Source of the DNA: Acholoe squamosa
Lineage: Eukaryota; Annelida; Polychaeta; Phyllodocida; Polynoidae
Reading direction: 5' to 3'
NCBI GenBank assembly: GCA_949317995.1
Contig: OX439037.1
Location: 50,378,080 to 50,442,079, forward strand
DNA: 64,000 nt
Shown: piece by piece, positions 1-10,715 of the stretch
How the letters are laid out: each line of letters opens with the position of its first letter
How positions within the stretch are numbered: the stretch's first letter is position 1
Position numbers and translations under genes: made by a program
The notes under the pieces: generated by a model
The model's input: only the letters and a program-made list of their open reading frames with translations
Databases searched by the model: none
What the model was told of the DNA's origin: nothing

Positions 1-945
1 CAATAATAAGGAAACATTTATAATGTTATAACAATGTCTGCTGTATAAAATCTCACTCTGACACCAGAGGCCCCAGGAAACCTGAGGAAGTTTACAGACT
101 CATGTAGCAAAGGGGCAAACTTTTGCACTTAAAAAGTTGAGTTTACATTGACATTAGAAGATTGCTCAAAGGTATGAATAAAAATGGAGCCTCTGAACCG
201 GGGGGGGGGGCGTCATATAAGGTCTGGTTGACTATTCCAGTGTTAATTTAGATAATGAATATCTATGTATTTAGTGATACAATTTCTGTGAGATGCATAG
301 CGTGTGCAGAAATATGCAAATAATAGACATAGCTAAAAATCAACGACTTTTTGCTATATAAACCAGTCAGACAGTTTATTTCGCCCCTACAGGTTTAACC
401 AAGAAGCTCTGTATCACACCCCAAGTGCGATAAGTTCAAAAAAGATATTAACGAGATCTACCTTTGGAAATGAGTTTACTGAATGACTTAATAAGAGCTA
501 TATTAACTCTCATTCCTTTTCTCACTTACTAATGAATTTATATATCATCATCCTTATTTTTCTTTAATAAGTTAATTTAATTGGGCCAGAGGACCACTTC
601 TATTTCAAATCTCAGAATTATACCCGCTCTCCTCTCTTGGTGCTTTAAGATCCAGCATCCTCTGTCAGGCCTATTTCTTTAAATGTAACATATCATTATT
701 AGTGAACAATCTGAATCCGATTCTAAAACAAAACATCCCTGGGCTAACATTTCGTTCAGGATAAATGAAAGAAATTTCAACTTCCAATGTATGAATTACT
801 CTCAAAGAGGTGAGGATCAAAGGTAGAAACTGGTGGTGGGATCCTGTGGACATTATAAGAACTTTCACATGCACACTAACTCCACCTGGTCCCTTGCACA
901 AACTCCACCGGGTGTGTGGCACCTTTGAGAAAAGCTTTTAGTTGA
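1..945. other. No gene recognised
   Basis: AT-rich DNA with a run of G near 200-210. No coding frame, RNA gene or repeat in this stretch could be supported by reading. Confidence 0.5.
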
Positions 946-951
946 AAGTTC

Positions 952-1024
952 CAAGAGGGGCTTGAGCTCATGAGCCTTGGGTTTGGAGACAGCCTCTCAA
1001 CCAACTGAGCTAACCAGGCAGGTA
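952..1024 (-). repeat. tRNA-derived SINE head
   Basis: Read on the minus strand, this has a tRNA-like pol III box A (TAGCTCAGTTGGTTGAGAG) followed about 35 bases later by a degenerate box B (GAGCTCAAGCCCC). The T-loop consensus is eroded, so it is not a functional tRNA gene. The usual reading is the promoter head of a tRNA-derived SINE; I could not delimit its tail. Confidence 0.6.
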
Positions 1025-1612
1025 CTAGAAGGCATACTAATATAGCAGTCAATGGTGAAAAACCTTTTTGATTTATCAATGAAATGATATGACCAACCAT
1101 TCCGTTTCTGAGATATGTTATGCAAGAGATATTTCCCTAAAATGTGAACAAGTTTGGTGTTGATTCTATACAGCTTTGATTGGGAAATGTCATGTTATGT
1201 TCTAGAACACTGTCATTTCCTACATAAAGATCCCAATTATTTGAACAGCTGTAATTTTGGTATTACATGGTCAATCAAATTCATTTTTGGTTTAGGTAAT
1301 GGATATGGACTGTAGATGACATGTTAACGAGGTTTCCATGCAATTTCGAGAAAGTAAATATTATCCTTGAGTATGCCTCAAGCGCAGCATGCCTGACAAT
1401 GTATCTCAGTGCCGCAATACCACCACATGTGATGACTGATCAATGTCACAATCTCATCAAATACACAGTCCTCTTTGTGTTGGATCCATTTTCAGGCATG
1501 CCAATGTAGCAGAATGCAGTGACCTGTCCTAGTTTACTGCAGCACTGGGCTGTTAAATGACCAGTTACTCGCCAGCAACCAAATTGGCTCATATTAATTA
1601 TTTGCACACACC
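1025..1612. other. No gene recognised
   Basis: Mixed-composition DNA between a SINE head and a MITE. Short open frames on both strands show no recognisable domain. Confidence 0.4.
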
Positions 1613-1615
1613 TAA

Positions 1616-1858
1616 GGGAGTGATAATTTTTTAACAACAGGGGGGGGAGCGGTGGGTTTGAGGGGGGGTCAGAATTTTTTCAACCCCTTGACCGGGGGGG
1701 GGGGGGTCAGAATTTTTCAATACCTCTGATTGGGGGGGGGTCAAAATAATTTCACCTGTTTTCAGTGGAAAACCCCGCACGTTACTATAGGCTAAAAGGG
1801 GACGTTCGCGCGCAAACCCACCAGCCCCCCCCCCTGTTGTTAAAAAATGATCACTCCC
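1616..1858. mobile_element. Harbinger-like MITE (GGGAGTG family)
   Basis: The termini are inverted: GGGAGTGATAATTTTTTAAC at the left and its near complement at the right, each running into a G or C homopolymer. TAA flanks both sides (1613-1615, 1859-1861). A 3-bp TWA duplication and GGG-starting ends are known hallmarks of PIF/Harbinger. It encodes no protein. Relatives lie at 13419-13679, 22360-22494 and inside both copies of the large TIR element. Confidence 0.75.
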
Positions 1859-2472
1859 TAACGCCAGGGGAAGTAACGCTTTGACCCTCCTCTTACCCTA
1901 CCCAGTGTCAAACTGCCAGGTTGCATAACTATGATTACATGATATTTCTATCCCATTTAAATGGATTTTTTTACATTTCTCAACGCCATGATATACAGAC
2001 AGAGGTGAAAGACCGTGGCATACATTGTCATCGATCCACCCTGAGGGGGAGGGGATTGTCTCTCCCGAGGTCCACGTCTCCCATTAGTATTAGTCAAATG
2101 ATCGTCATTCATTCAAGTCACTAGAGTAGTTCTCTTGGATATAAGACCAATCGGCCTACAGCTGCATGCAGGTACTGTAAGGTGTCCACTACGTCCATCA
2201 CATATAAACAACTTGCGATGACAGACAAGTACGTATTAAACTGTGAGCGATTCTGCATGTCACCTACCAGCACGGGCGTCATAGGCTTCCTAGAAGCCAG
2301 GAAATGACCAGGAAATTAGCTTGCAGTGGTCGGCAGGCACTAGTTATATTGTGATATCCACTTGATGTATCTCATTAACCGCTGGAGTATTCCACATGCA
2401 ATATAACATGAATATGGTGATGGTCACCGACCTCTATAAATGTGTCATATGGAAAACGTGTATTGAACTTGG

Positions 2473-2771
2473 CATGGGCGTGGACTGGTTACCAGGTTTA
2501 GTCTGTGTACGTGTTATCCATATGCTATAGAAGGGTGGGAAACTAAAGGGGACAGTGCTGCCCTCTGGTGCTTTTATTTGCTATGCACAGACCTTGATTA
2601 CGGAGGTGAGGGGTTACTGTGGCAAACTCACCATTCACCTCCGTAATCAAGGTCTGTGCATAGCAAATAAAAGCACCAGAGGGCAGCACTGTTCCCAGTA
2701 GTTTCTCACCCTTCTACAGCATATGGATAACACCTACAAAGACTAAATCTGGTAACCAGTCCAGGCCCGTG
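2473..2771. repeat. Long foldback repeat, two 137-bp arms
   Basis: Arm 2473-2609 is a close inverted copy of arm 2635-2771. The arms are equal in length with roughly ten scattered differences and no obvious gaps, and are separated by only 25 bases. A transcript through here would form a hairpin of about 137 bp. No coding frame is visible. It may be a foldback transposon or a recent inverted duplication; no target duplication was recognised. Confidence 0.85.
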
Positions 2772-3437
2772 GAACTTGGTATCTACTTTATCTAAAAACT
2801 GCTGACTATTCTTTCTCGCCTTGTCAATTTGTTTTTATTCCTATGTGCGCTTGACCTGCAGTCATAAAATGAATACATTGTGTCATCCATGATGCTTTTT
2901 TGTATTATGTTGGGGACGCATTCATAACACCAATCTAAGTCTGCATGCCCAAAGCCATATTCTAACCTTACCCCAAATACACTTTTCTTTTTCTCCGCAG
3001 ATTTTCCCCCATAGGGTCTTTTTGAGAAAAACCCCAGGGAGAAGTAGAGCTCTGACCCTTGAGCTTTATAAGATATTCAAGGTAAGGGCATGAATGCTGA
3101 TGGAAACTTAAAGCTTAGAAAAACAAACTGCATGAACAACCATTAATTGCCACAAAGGGCACCCCTTAAGCCATCTCTTTGATGGCAACAGGTGCTTAAG
3201 GTACGTTAAGGGATATGCCATACCCAGCAAAGGAATGTAAATCAGTTCAAAACAGCCGCCAACTGATGGCTGTCAGTCACTGACAGACAACATAGTCCAT
3301 TATCCTTAGGGTTGGAATTTGTTAGTTCTATTAGAGCTTGGAGTATGTTATCTTGGTTCCCCTTTTCTTTCATATCTATTAAATGCCATTATCACAGCAC
3401 ATCATCAGCTGATACCCGGCCGCCATCATACTTAGAG
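2772..3437. other. No gene recognised
   Basis: No convincing open frame, RNA or repeat was seen in this interval. Confidence 0.4.
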
Positions 3438-3588
3438 TTGTAGGGGCCAGCTCTGGCTGTAAGTCCATGGCAGTAGGCCATCTCCCCAGTTCCGGTTGCA
3501 CCAGCCCTCACGGTGTAAGCCGGTGTAAGCTGCCCCCCTTGTGTATCATACCGATCCAGGTGTAGGTGGAAGGTAGAGAATGTCAGAC

Positions 3589-3660
3589 GGGGAAGTAGCT
3601 CAGCAGTAGAGCTTCCACCTGCAGGTTGGAGGGTCCCGGGTTCGACTCCCAGTTTCTCCA
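3589..3660 (+). pseudogene. tRNA-Cys(GCA)-like sequence in SINE
   Basis: Seventy-two bases with tRNA layout: acceptor GGGGAAG pairing with TTTCTCC, box A TAGCTCAGCAGTAGAGC, anticodon loop CTGCAGG (GCA) and T-loop TTCGACT. The anticodon stem has a mismatch and the T-stem is weakened here (CCCAG), and the 3' flank matches the second copy. It is therefore read as a SINE head and not as a working tRNA gene. Confidence 0.6.
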
Positions 3661-4052
3661 GGATATTTTCTGCAGACCTCTACATTGGTGGAGAAACTGA
3701 GTGGCCCTGCCCGTGAAAGGGGGGCTACGGAACTCGGTGCCTGGGCTGGTATGATACAGATACGCTTCAATCAGCCAGACCTACCAGCTGGTACGTCAGC
3801 TAGGGAAACAGGAGTGCCTCACTCTGCTTGATAGAGCCCAATCGATCTGGTTGGGAGGAATGCTTGGTGCTAGTTGACGGATGGTTGAAGCTGGTTGGGA
3901 GGAGTGTAGGGGCCAGCTCTGGCTGTAAGTCCATGGCGGTAGGCAATCCCCCGTTCCAGTTGCACTAGCCCTCACGGTGTAAGCCGGTGTAAGCTGCCCC
4001 CCTTGTGTATCATACCGATCCAGGTGTAGGTGGAAGGTAGAGAATGTCAGAG

Positions 4053-4124
4053 GGGGAAGTAGCTCAGCGGTAGAGCTTCCGCCTGCAGGTTGGAGGGTCC
4101 TGGGTTCGACTCCCGGTTTCTCCA
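4053..4124 (+). pseudogene. tRNA-Cys(GCA)-like sequence, second copy
   Basis: It has the same 72-base tRNA layout as 3589-3660. The T-stem is better paired (CTGGG with CCCGG) and box A is TAGCTCAGCGGTAGAGC. Of the pair it is nearer to a foldable tRNA, but one anticodon-stem pair is still mismatched. A covariance-model tRNA scan would decide. Confidence 0.6.
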
Positions 4125-4469
4125 GGACATTTTCCGCCGACCTCTACAGAGTAAAGGTTGACCTGTCCATGATGTCATGACCTTATGAACTCATTTGCCT
4201 ATATTTGGAGAGAGGTGTGGTAACATGACCATTTCTCACCCCTTAAGCACCAACAACATATCCCTCTTTCCAACAAAGGGACTCCTTAATAGGTAGCTTA
4301 TGCCCTTTAAAAGATGTTTTTGTTTTAGTAATGATAGAAATTACGTTCCTGTCAATACTGTGATGATATCTGACTGTGCCATAATACTTCTGATCTAATA
4401 TTGCCAATCTCACTTCATGAAGACAGGAATGTGCCCCAGCTAGCACATGCCATGTAATTTACATCACAG

Positions 4470-4835
4470 ATGTGGGTTTCCCTTAGCCCAATTGTGTAAT
4501 GTAGTTCTCACCATGAATATGACCTAAGCTGTTGAAATGGTATTAAACATCTGTTACTCACTCACTCACTCACATCACTTTTGTGTAATCTCTACATAAA
4601 GGTGATCAGAGACTGGCCAGATCGGGTTGGTAACTAGGAACATCTGACCGGATATGTTTGATATTGACTGAATGGATTGAATGTCTCCCGCAGACGGCCC
4701 CAGAATAGAAATAGTGAGTGAGTGAGTAATAGATCTTTAGTGCCATTTTGACAGTTAAGGTCATATTCATGGTGAGAACTTCATTACACATTTTCACAGG
4801 GGAATGTGTCACATTGAAAACGTATGGGATCCAGA
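4470..4835. repeat. Inverted pair of SINE tails
   Basis: The plus copy (about 4480-4582) contains CCATGAATATGACC, then a conserved block, then (ACTC)n. The minus copy (about 4705-4815) is the same module inverted, with (GAGT)n facing the first. A third copy lies at 14240-14370 and a short one at 39067-39115. The shared tail and tetranucleotide end indicate a SINE family related in style to mollusc SINEs. Confidence 0.7.
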
Positions 4836-5554
4836 ACTCGTCAATAGTAAAGATTTTAGGTGCTCAGGTTAACAATACCCAAAACTACAGCTTTAGGTCG
4901 TCAGGGGGTTGTCATAGGTGACGACTTGAGGTCATCAGTGATGACCTAAAGTCATCACTATTGCTGACCGTTATAGCTGTAGATCATTGTAGAAATTACA
5001 TACAGTATATATGTATTGTATTGTCTTTTCCATTTTCCCAATATCATTTCGTTAGTTACATCTTGTTACCTCACCCACCATTAAAGAGACTTAACCCACT
5101 GTCATGGCTTCATTGAAACATTATAGTGTAGTATATTGTGAGTTCACTCATCTACATGTATTATATCTTAGGCACGATCAAATAAGTGGTCATACTCTAG
5201 CAATATCCATAAGAGAGGTGCAATTACCAGGATGATCCATCTTTTTCTACATTTTCTAATTAGAAATTATTCAATTTCACTGGTACATTTGTATCAAAAA
5301 TTGTCCACATTCTCCTTCTCATAGTAGTCTGTACAACAAGAGCAATGTAAAGATAGTGCTCAATGTGCATCCCAGGTCACATCATTCATATAATAGAAAT
5401 GCATAGTGGAGACCTCTCATGGCAAAATCCCAGACTAGCAATAGAGCCAAGGTGGACAATATGACAACTTAGGCTCGTCATATTGACCTGACGACCATCT
5501 AACGTCCTTAATTCGTCATATATTACGGCTTTCCAATAGCAGCGGGTTTTCAGT
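4836..5554. other. No gene recognised; short palindrome
   Basis: The interval holds a 17-base palindrome GGTCATCAGTGATGACC at 4930-4946 within a stretch rich in GTCATC/GATGAC words. No coding feature could be supported. Confidence 0.4.
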
Positions 5555-5559
5555 ACAGT

Positions 5560-5642
5560 GACCACACATATGTGCACCACACACATCTGAGAGATAGGAA
5601 AGAGGATAAATAGACCCTTTTGAGTGGGCTGGGGAAGTAGAA
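5560..5642 (-). repeat. SINE body fragment
   Basis: Read on minus, this matches 14180-14260: a segment with AGCCCACT, AAAAGGGTCTA and GTGTGGTGCACATATG in the same order. At 14240 it leads into the SINE tail; here the tail is missing. Confidence 0.6.
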
Positions 5643-6225
5643 ATAGTAATACGATCTATATAGATGCTGATTTTTACCACTAGCTGGCATCTGTGTAAGT
5701 GATAGTATTGAGGTCACCAGAGTACAAAACTAAGTTGGAAGTTTAAATTATTTTTCATACATTAATGATTCATTTCTGCCATTTGTCATTGACATTTTGA
5801 TTAGAGAATACAAACAGTATTGTCAAATGTTGCTGACATCTAAATGGTAGGAGGACATTTAATCAGCACCTGTTTATTCGCTGTTTGAATGGAGAATGAA
5901 TCTGATAGGTTGGTGAAAGGTGGGTGTTTGTTTGTCTGTGGTAAATGGGAGAAGAAAGGAGCTCACGTGGCGGACCCAGCCACACCGCTCATTTCTAAAC
6001 ACCTGTAGCATAAAGATAGGCAGTTTGTAGGCCTTTATGCACTTGCAATAAAAGCTTATTCCAGTTTATTTGATTCATATGAAGATGGTATACAATGCAA
6101 AAACAAGAAGATTGGTTTTGGTTCACATATGAAACACTTTCTATTCCATTTGGTTGGTTACCATCAAATTAATTTGCCCTAAATGTGTTAATATATCCCA
6201 GTCAAAGGAGGCGAAAATGAGATAG
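5643..6225. other. No gene recognised
   Basis: AT-rich sequence with no supportable coding, RNA or repeat feature. Confidence 0.4.
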
Positions 6226-6450
6226 TTATGTTAGATCTTCGTTAGATGAATCTCTGATTCTTGGTAGATTTTCGGGAAATTTCACCAAGAAAGTATTTGC
6301 TATTTTTTGACAATTTGCTCTAGTTTGGTAGTAGGGTCTATGTTCCATTTCTACTAATTCCTCCATAACATGGTCACCAAGTGTGTTGAAAATATGCCAC
6401 CCTATTCTATACCATTTCGGACCTTTTTTTTTGTCTGGCACTGGTCTCAT
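6226..6450 (-). CDS. Unidentified 74-codon open frame
   Basis: An ATG-initiated minus-strand frame with a charged, protein-like composition (it begins MRPVPDKKKGPKWYRIGWHI and ends NEDLT). I recognise no family. No promoter or polyadenylation signal stands out and nothing nearby belongs to the same frame, so it may be chance or an exon of something larger. Confidence 0.15.
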   Translation of the reverse strand: MRPVPDKKKGPKWYRIGWHIFNTLGDHVMEELVEMEHRPYYQTRANCQKIANTFLVKFPENLPRIRDSSNEDLT

Positions 6451-7100
6451 AATTAGAGAGCAATAGCGACAGTTTTGATACCATAACCTTGGCTGTTGGG
6501 CAGTCAGAGGTCATTGGGTGATTTATTTTTGTTAGTCATATGTCATATATAACACCATATATTTCAATGAATAATTATAAAGTGTGAAAATAAATTGAAA
6601 ATGTGTGATTGCTGGTAAAATAACTAGCATGGTGCACCATGGTTAGAATCCGTATATGGTGATGTTTTTATGTTCTGCCATTAATATCATTCAAAGCCAA
6701 GGTCCCACTGAGCCCACCATTCCAACTGTTATTTCTGGAGCTCCCATCAGAAAGGGTTACAAGGATGCCACCTAGTGAGTGGTGAGGTCGCAACTGTTTC
6801 TATCAGAACTTTGAGTGCAATAGGTGCTGCAGTTATGTCAACCTTCATCAAAGTGATTCAATGTATAGAATCGAGATATGGTTATGTACAATATATAAAA
6901 ATATGCAATCCATTGCTAGAATAATACCAACCCCAACCTATAGTATTTGCAGAGCTTTTTTAACGTCTATGCCGACGTTAGTATCCATGGGTATTACAAG
7001 ATATATTACTCAATCCCAGCAGCAACAGATTGTACAATTGGTTCTGTGGGTCGAAAATCGTCGAGGGGAGAACATGCACATATTCACATACAGGCATAGT
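6451..7100. other. No gene recognised
   Basis: Ordinary AT-rich sequence; nothing could be supported. Confidence 0.4.
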
Positions 7101-7107
7101 CTTAGCC

Positions 7108-7165
7108 TTGGTTTCTATGCAAACCTGCTGTTTCTATGCAACCATACACCCTGGCAACAAACCAG
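7108..7165 (+). repeat. X-box-like repeat, diverged copy
   Basis: The order CTGCTGTTTCTATGCAACCA, then CCCTGGCAACAAA parallels 8024-8062 (CTGCTGTTGCTAAGCAACCA, then CCCTAGCAACAAA). It is a diverged member of a dispersed repeat containing GTTGCYNNGCAAC-type sites. Confidence 0.5.
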
Positions 7166-7659
7166 TAAAACCATTGTATCCTCTGTTCCCGACTTATTAC
7201 CTCGTGGTACTTAGTGTCTTCACATCCAAGCTAATATTGTAGCTCATAATCACCAAGGAATGCTACAGAATGTCTCGGTTTACTCGAGGAGTTAAGATTA
7301 TGGATCATCTCAGGTATTGCAGCCACATGGGGAAGAAAGGCATGTTTCATGCATGTATCTAGATTGCAATGACATCTTTCTAGTGAAAAACAGAAACTTG
7401 TAATATCTGCCTTCCGTGTTATTGGCCCTCTCCTGCATTAAATTCTCAACATAAATAGATCTATGATTGAACTAGATGGAAAGCTAATTAGGCCGTGAAA
7501 AGATGTGTTTCTGGTAACCTAAAATATAAGGTAGCATAGATCAGATGTATATAAAAAAGTTATTACCCTCTTGGACGATATGGTTCCAAAACTGACTCAA
7601 ACGTGGTTTCAAACCACCAAGGAATAACGAGGTAAACTGGTAGTGCCCCCCCCCCCCAA

Positions 7660-7870
7660 GGGAATCCAGCATACTCACATACTCCTTAGCAACCATAACA
7701 TAGCCTCATATACCCCAGTAGTAACTCTCTGACAGCCTCATATACCCCTTAATAACCAGAACGCAGCCTCTTATAACCCCTAGTTACCCTCAGGTAGCCT
7801 TACAAATCACGTAGTAACCATAACAGAACCTCATATAACCCTTTGCATATTGTCAGACAGCAGTAGTTTG
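7660..7870 (+). repeat. Degenerate tandem repeat
   Basis: Five or so imperfect units of about 45 bases share CAGCCTCATATACCCC followed by AGTAACC-like sequence. The copies are diverged and no open frame crosses them. Confidence 0.6.
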
Positions 7871-7904
7871 GGTAGCTATGTGCATAAATAACACATTTCA
7901 TATT

Positions 7905-8062
7905 GGTTGCTAGGTAGATACTTTCTGTTGCTAGGCAACTATGCATGTATCATCACTGCTTCATGTGGGTCACTTAGGTCACAGCCAGAGGTGTTACTAG
8001 GTTTTTAGGGATTTTGTTACAAAACCTGCTGTTGCTAAGCAACCACTTACCCTAGCAACAAA
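7905..8062. repeat. X-box-like repeat (GTTGCTAGGCAAC / GTTGCTAAGCAAC)
   Basis: Two near-palindromic sites, GTTGCTAGGCAAC at 7927-7939 and GTTGCTAAGCAAC near 8029-8041, lie about 100 bases apart with half-sites around them. They resemble the RFX X-box consensus. The same words recur at 32040-32310. Being carried on a repeat, they need not regulate anything here. Confidence 0.5.
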
Positions 8063-8230
8063 AACTGATGCCACATAAAGCCTTTGAGAGATTTTATTTT
8101 CGAGAGCAAAACTTTAAATGACCATTGGTAAAGAGAAATTAGGCTTTTACAGCAATATTGGTAAATTTCTTTGAACCATGGCAACACAGCCATATCACCA
8201 TAAACATCATGAGGGTTGAATAAAGTAGAG

Positions 8231-8476
8231 TACCGTAATCTCCCACGTATAAGGCGCAGCCCGCGTATAAGGCGCACCTAGAGTTTTGGAAAATTCTCAA
8301 AAAAATGAAAAATTCATGACTTTGGTTCTACTGAATGAATTTTCAAAATTCAAAAACCTATGGGTAGCTTTGGCATGTAAGATATCAAAAGAAAGGTCTT
8401 GGTGTCCCCCTTGTGGATCCAATGAGAACTAAAACCCCCCGTATAAGACGTGCCTTATACGCGGGAGATTACGGTA
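8231..8476. mobile_element. Short TIR element (GTATAAGGCGC type)
   Basis: Inverted ends TACCGTAATCTCCCACGTAT and its near complement enclose 246 bp of AT-rich sequence without an open frame. TA at both edges would fit a TA target duplication. The GTATAAGGCGCA words inside each end recall widespread MITEs; superfamily assignment is left open. Confidence 0.7.
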
Positions 8477-8614
8477 GGTAGGGGTAGATTACTGTAATAA
8501 ATAAATTTTTACCTTGTTTCTAAAGGATTATGAAATAGATAGAATGCCTGTTGCAGAGGCGGGTGCAGGGATACATCAGTTAGATCTTGACCTAAGCGGC
8601 AGAGTTGACCCACT

Positions 8615-8735
8615 TGAAATAAAAACGTTTTTTAACGTTGAAAAAACGTTTTTATTGGTTTCCATATTGAGTTATTTGGTTGAAAATTGGCTGAAATAAC
8701 GTTTAAAAACTTTTTTTCCGAGTGAGGAGATCCAC
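8615..8735. mobile_element. Truncated AACGTTTTT-family element
   Basis: It carries repeated AAAAACGTTTTT words and an end TTTTTTCCGAGTGAGGAGAT that is a decayed version of the right end of 11692-12090. Only the right part remains. It abuts the truncated left edge of the large TIR element copy 1. Confidence 0.55.
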
Positions 8736-9052
8736 AGCTTAGTGGTCCGAGAATACTTCGAGGACAGAGACTTCAAAATGGAAATGTCACTGATGGCACC
8801 AGCTGGCACATACTGACAGATGTGTCATGAGGCAACCCCACCCATGCTGACACATTTGTCATGACGCACACTAACCCATACTGATGCATGTGTTATGATG
8901 CAACCTCACTAGAGCTGACACATGAGTTATGACGCATTCTCACACATAATGAGACATGTGCCATAACACACTCACTCACACTCACACATCCTGACATTTC
9001 AATATCCCTTTAGAATGGGGGAGGGGGTTCTTTTATTCAAAATCAAATATTA

Positions 9053-9145
9053 TCAATTCATCCTGTTTCCATGTCCTTTTGATTTGTATAAGAATCTTGC
9101 ATGACCTTTCTCCATAGATGATTCTTTGAGGTGCTTTTCATATTC
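9053..9145 (-). CDS. Terminal coding exon candidate, copy 1
   Basis: On minus, a TTTTGACAG acceptor precedes a 93-base block open in the frame that reads EYEKHLKESSMEKGHAR and ends RMN-stop. AATAAA follows 15 bases after the stop (9032-9037). The equivalent block in copy 2 (53066-53158) has identical length, acceptor, stop and poly(A) signal, with eight base changes and five amino-acid changes. It is best read as the last exon of a transposase or captured gene whose middle has been deleted. The changes are mostly non-synonymous, so constraint is not shown. Confidence 0.35.
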   Translation of the reverse strand, partial: EYEKHLKESSMEKGHARFLYKSKGHGNRMN

Positions 9146-9182
9146 CTGTCAAAATATTAAGCAGACAACAGACATTACCATT

Positions 9183-9671
9183 CTTTTTTAACAACAGGGG
9201 GCAGTGGATTTTCATGTGGAATTCCCCCCCCCCATTTTCCTCCACTCCCTCTCTGGAAAATCATGCCCTTTCAACCTCAGTAGTAATGCACAAGCTTATT
9301 CACTGAAAAGAAGTAAATTATTTTGCCTCCCCCCTCAAAGGGTTGAAAAAAGTTTGCCCCCCCCTTGAGAGGGTCAAAATTTCCCTCACCCCCGAGGACC
9401 TGAAAATTGTGTGCAATTGCGCACTTTCAACCTATAGTAATACACAGGCTTTTTCACTGAAAAAAAGGAAAATAATTTTGCCCCCCCCCTAGAAGGGTTG
9501 ACAAATTTTGCCCATCTTAAGAGGGTCAAAATCCCCTCCCCTCTGAACCTGAAAACCGTGCATGGACATGCCCATTTAGCCCATAGTAATGCAGTCAAGG
9601 GGCTGAAAAAATTTACCCCCCCCCCCTGTCAAACCCACCATTCCCCCTGTTGTTGTAAAAATATCACTCCC
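9183..9671. mobile_element. Nested Harbinger-like MITE, copy 1
   Basis: It has G-rich and C-rich ends and the right terminus ATATCACTCCC followed by TTA (9672-9674). The left terminal GGGAGTG has eroded, leaving TTTTTTAACAACAGGGGG. It sits at the same place in copy 2 (52485-52964), so it inserted before the two copies separated. The inside consists of repeated blocks of C-run, AGGGTTGA and AAAATTTTG. Confidence 0.65.
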
Positions 9672-9848
9672 TTAGGTGCCATGAAATAGAAATGGAGTAA
9701 TATGTACTGCATTCTCAACCCATCCACCCTGGAAATTACCAACATGACATGTGCTATCAACCAGGAATCTATAATAATAGATGAAGTAGAACTGCAGGTC
9801 TTCTAAAATTACAAGAAGAATATGTACTAGGACTGTAAGACTACTCAC

Positions 9849-9975
9849 CTTGTATGTGATATCCTTGCCTCCTGTGCCTGTGTGTTGTTACGAATGCTGA
9901 GAACAAAGGAACTAGGAAAAGGAAGGGAAATATTAAATGGACCAATCAGGGGCTAAGAATTTGAAATTAACCAAT
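9849..9975 (-). promoter_or_regulatory. CCAAT-box / splice-donor module, copy 1
   Basis: Read on minus: two ATTGG boxes (complements of CCAAT at 9971-9975 and 9942-9946), then a pyrimidine-rich stretch, then a short exon-like block ending CATACAAG with donor GTGAGTAG (exon end at 9849). The arrangement is conserved in copy 2 at 52147-52290. It looks like the promoter and first exon of the gene whose last exon is 9053-9145; the implied intron is about 703 bp. Confidence 0.4.
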
Positions 9976-10197
9976 CAGAATTCATGGAACTTGTAGGATG
10001 TGTCACTGTGAGTGAGTGTGCGTCACAATGTGTGAGAACTGACATCGAGTGATGCATGGTCATGCACGCACCATAAAGGAAATACAAGGTTGTGTCACTG
10101 TAAGTCAGCTTCCGTCATAATGTGTTAGTATTGACACAGAGTGACACATAATCACACATGTGTAAAATTGAGCATACTGCCCCTATTATCACCCAAT

Positions 10198-10715
10198 TGT
10201 TGGATTCTGGATGACATTGATACAGAGATAACTCAAGAACCCATAGATACAGTTTTATATATCTTTATTGCGTAGGCTTAACAGTTGATGTTTCACAATT
10301 CTCGCTTGGCTAATGAGACGATACACATTTCTATTGTGAGAGATTCCATACTCAACTTATAATATAACAAATAAGTCCTTCCATCCCGTGATGATGATCT
10401 CCATCGTGCACTCTGATATCACCATAGGAAGTCTATGGTTCCAGGCTTGGCATGCCTGTACATAGGGTGCAGCACATGATGCTGTATGGCTATGCCAATG
10501 TATATCGGAAGATGGCGCTGCACAACCTGCGTCCGAGCTGAGTGACTGTCAGGGCTGCTACTAGTTCTACTAATAGGGATATGGGTATCCTGTCCCATGG
10601 GCTTGCTAGGTCTGGTTCATGCTGGAATGGTCTGTGGGCCTCACTATGGGATAGCTCTGCATGATGGTTATAAAGGGAGATATATAATGAATTTAATGTA
10701 TGTATTATGCTGACA
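10198..10715. mobile_element. Solo LTR inside TIR element copy 1
   Basis: A 518-bp block, TGTTGGATTC...GCTGACA, begins with TG and ends with CA and is flanked by CAAT on both sides (10194-10197, 10716-10719). Copy 2 has the uninterrupted site with one CAAT near 51929-51936. That demonstrates insertion with a 4-bp duplication, typical of Gypsy/retrovirus-type integration. No internal retroelement genes accompany it. A longer, unfinished relative starts at 63316. Confidence 0.75.

Larger units (their letters stand above)
3440..4150 (+). repeat. Tandemly duplicated tRNA-like SINE unit (about 466-bp period)
   Basis: The block beginning GTAGGGGCCAGCTCTGGCTG at about 3438 recurs at about 3904. Each copy reaches a tRNA-like sequence (3589-3660 and 4053-4124) about 150 bases on. 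The spacer 3661-3905 occurs once between them and is related to the centre of the inverted pair at 46541-47030. The pattern suggests a composite SINE family in which copies insert into or recombine with one another. Confidence 0.75.
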
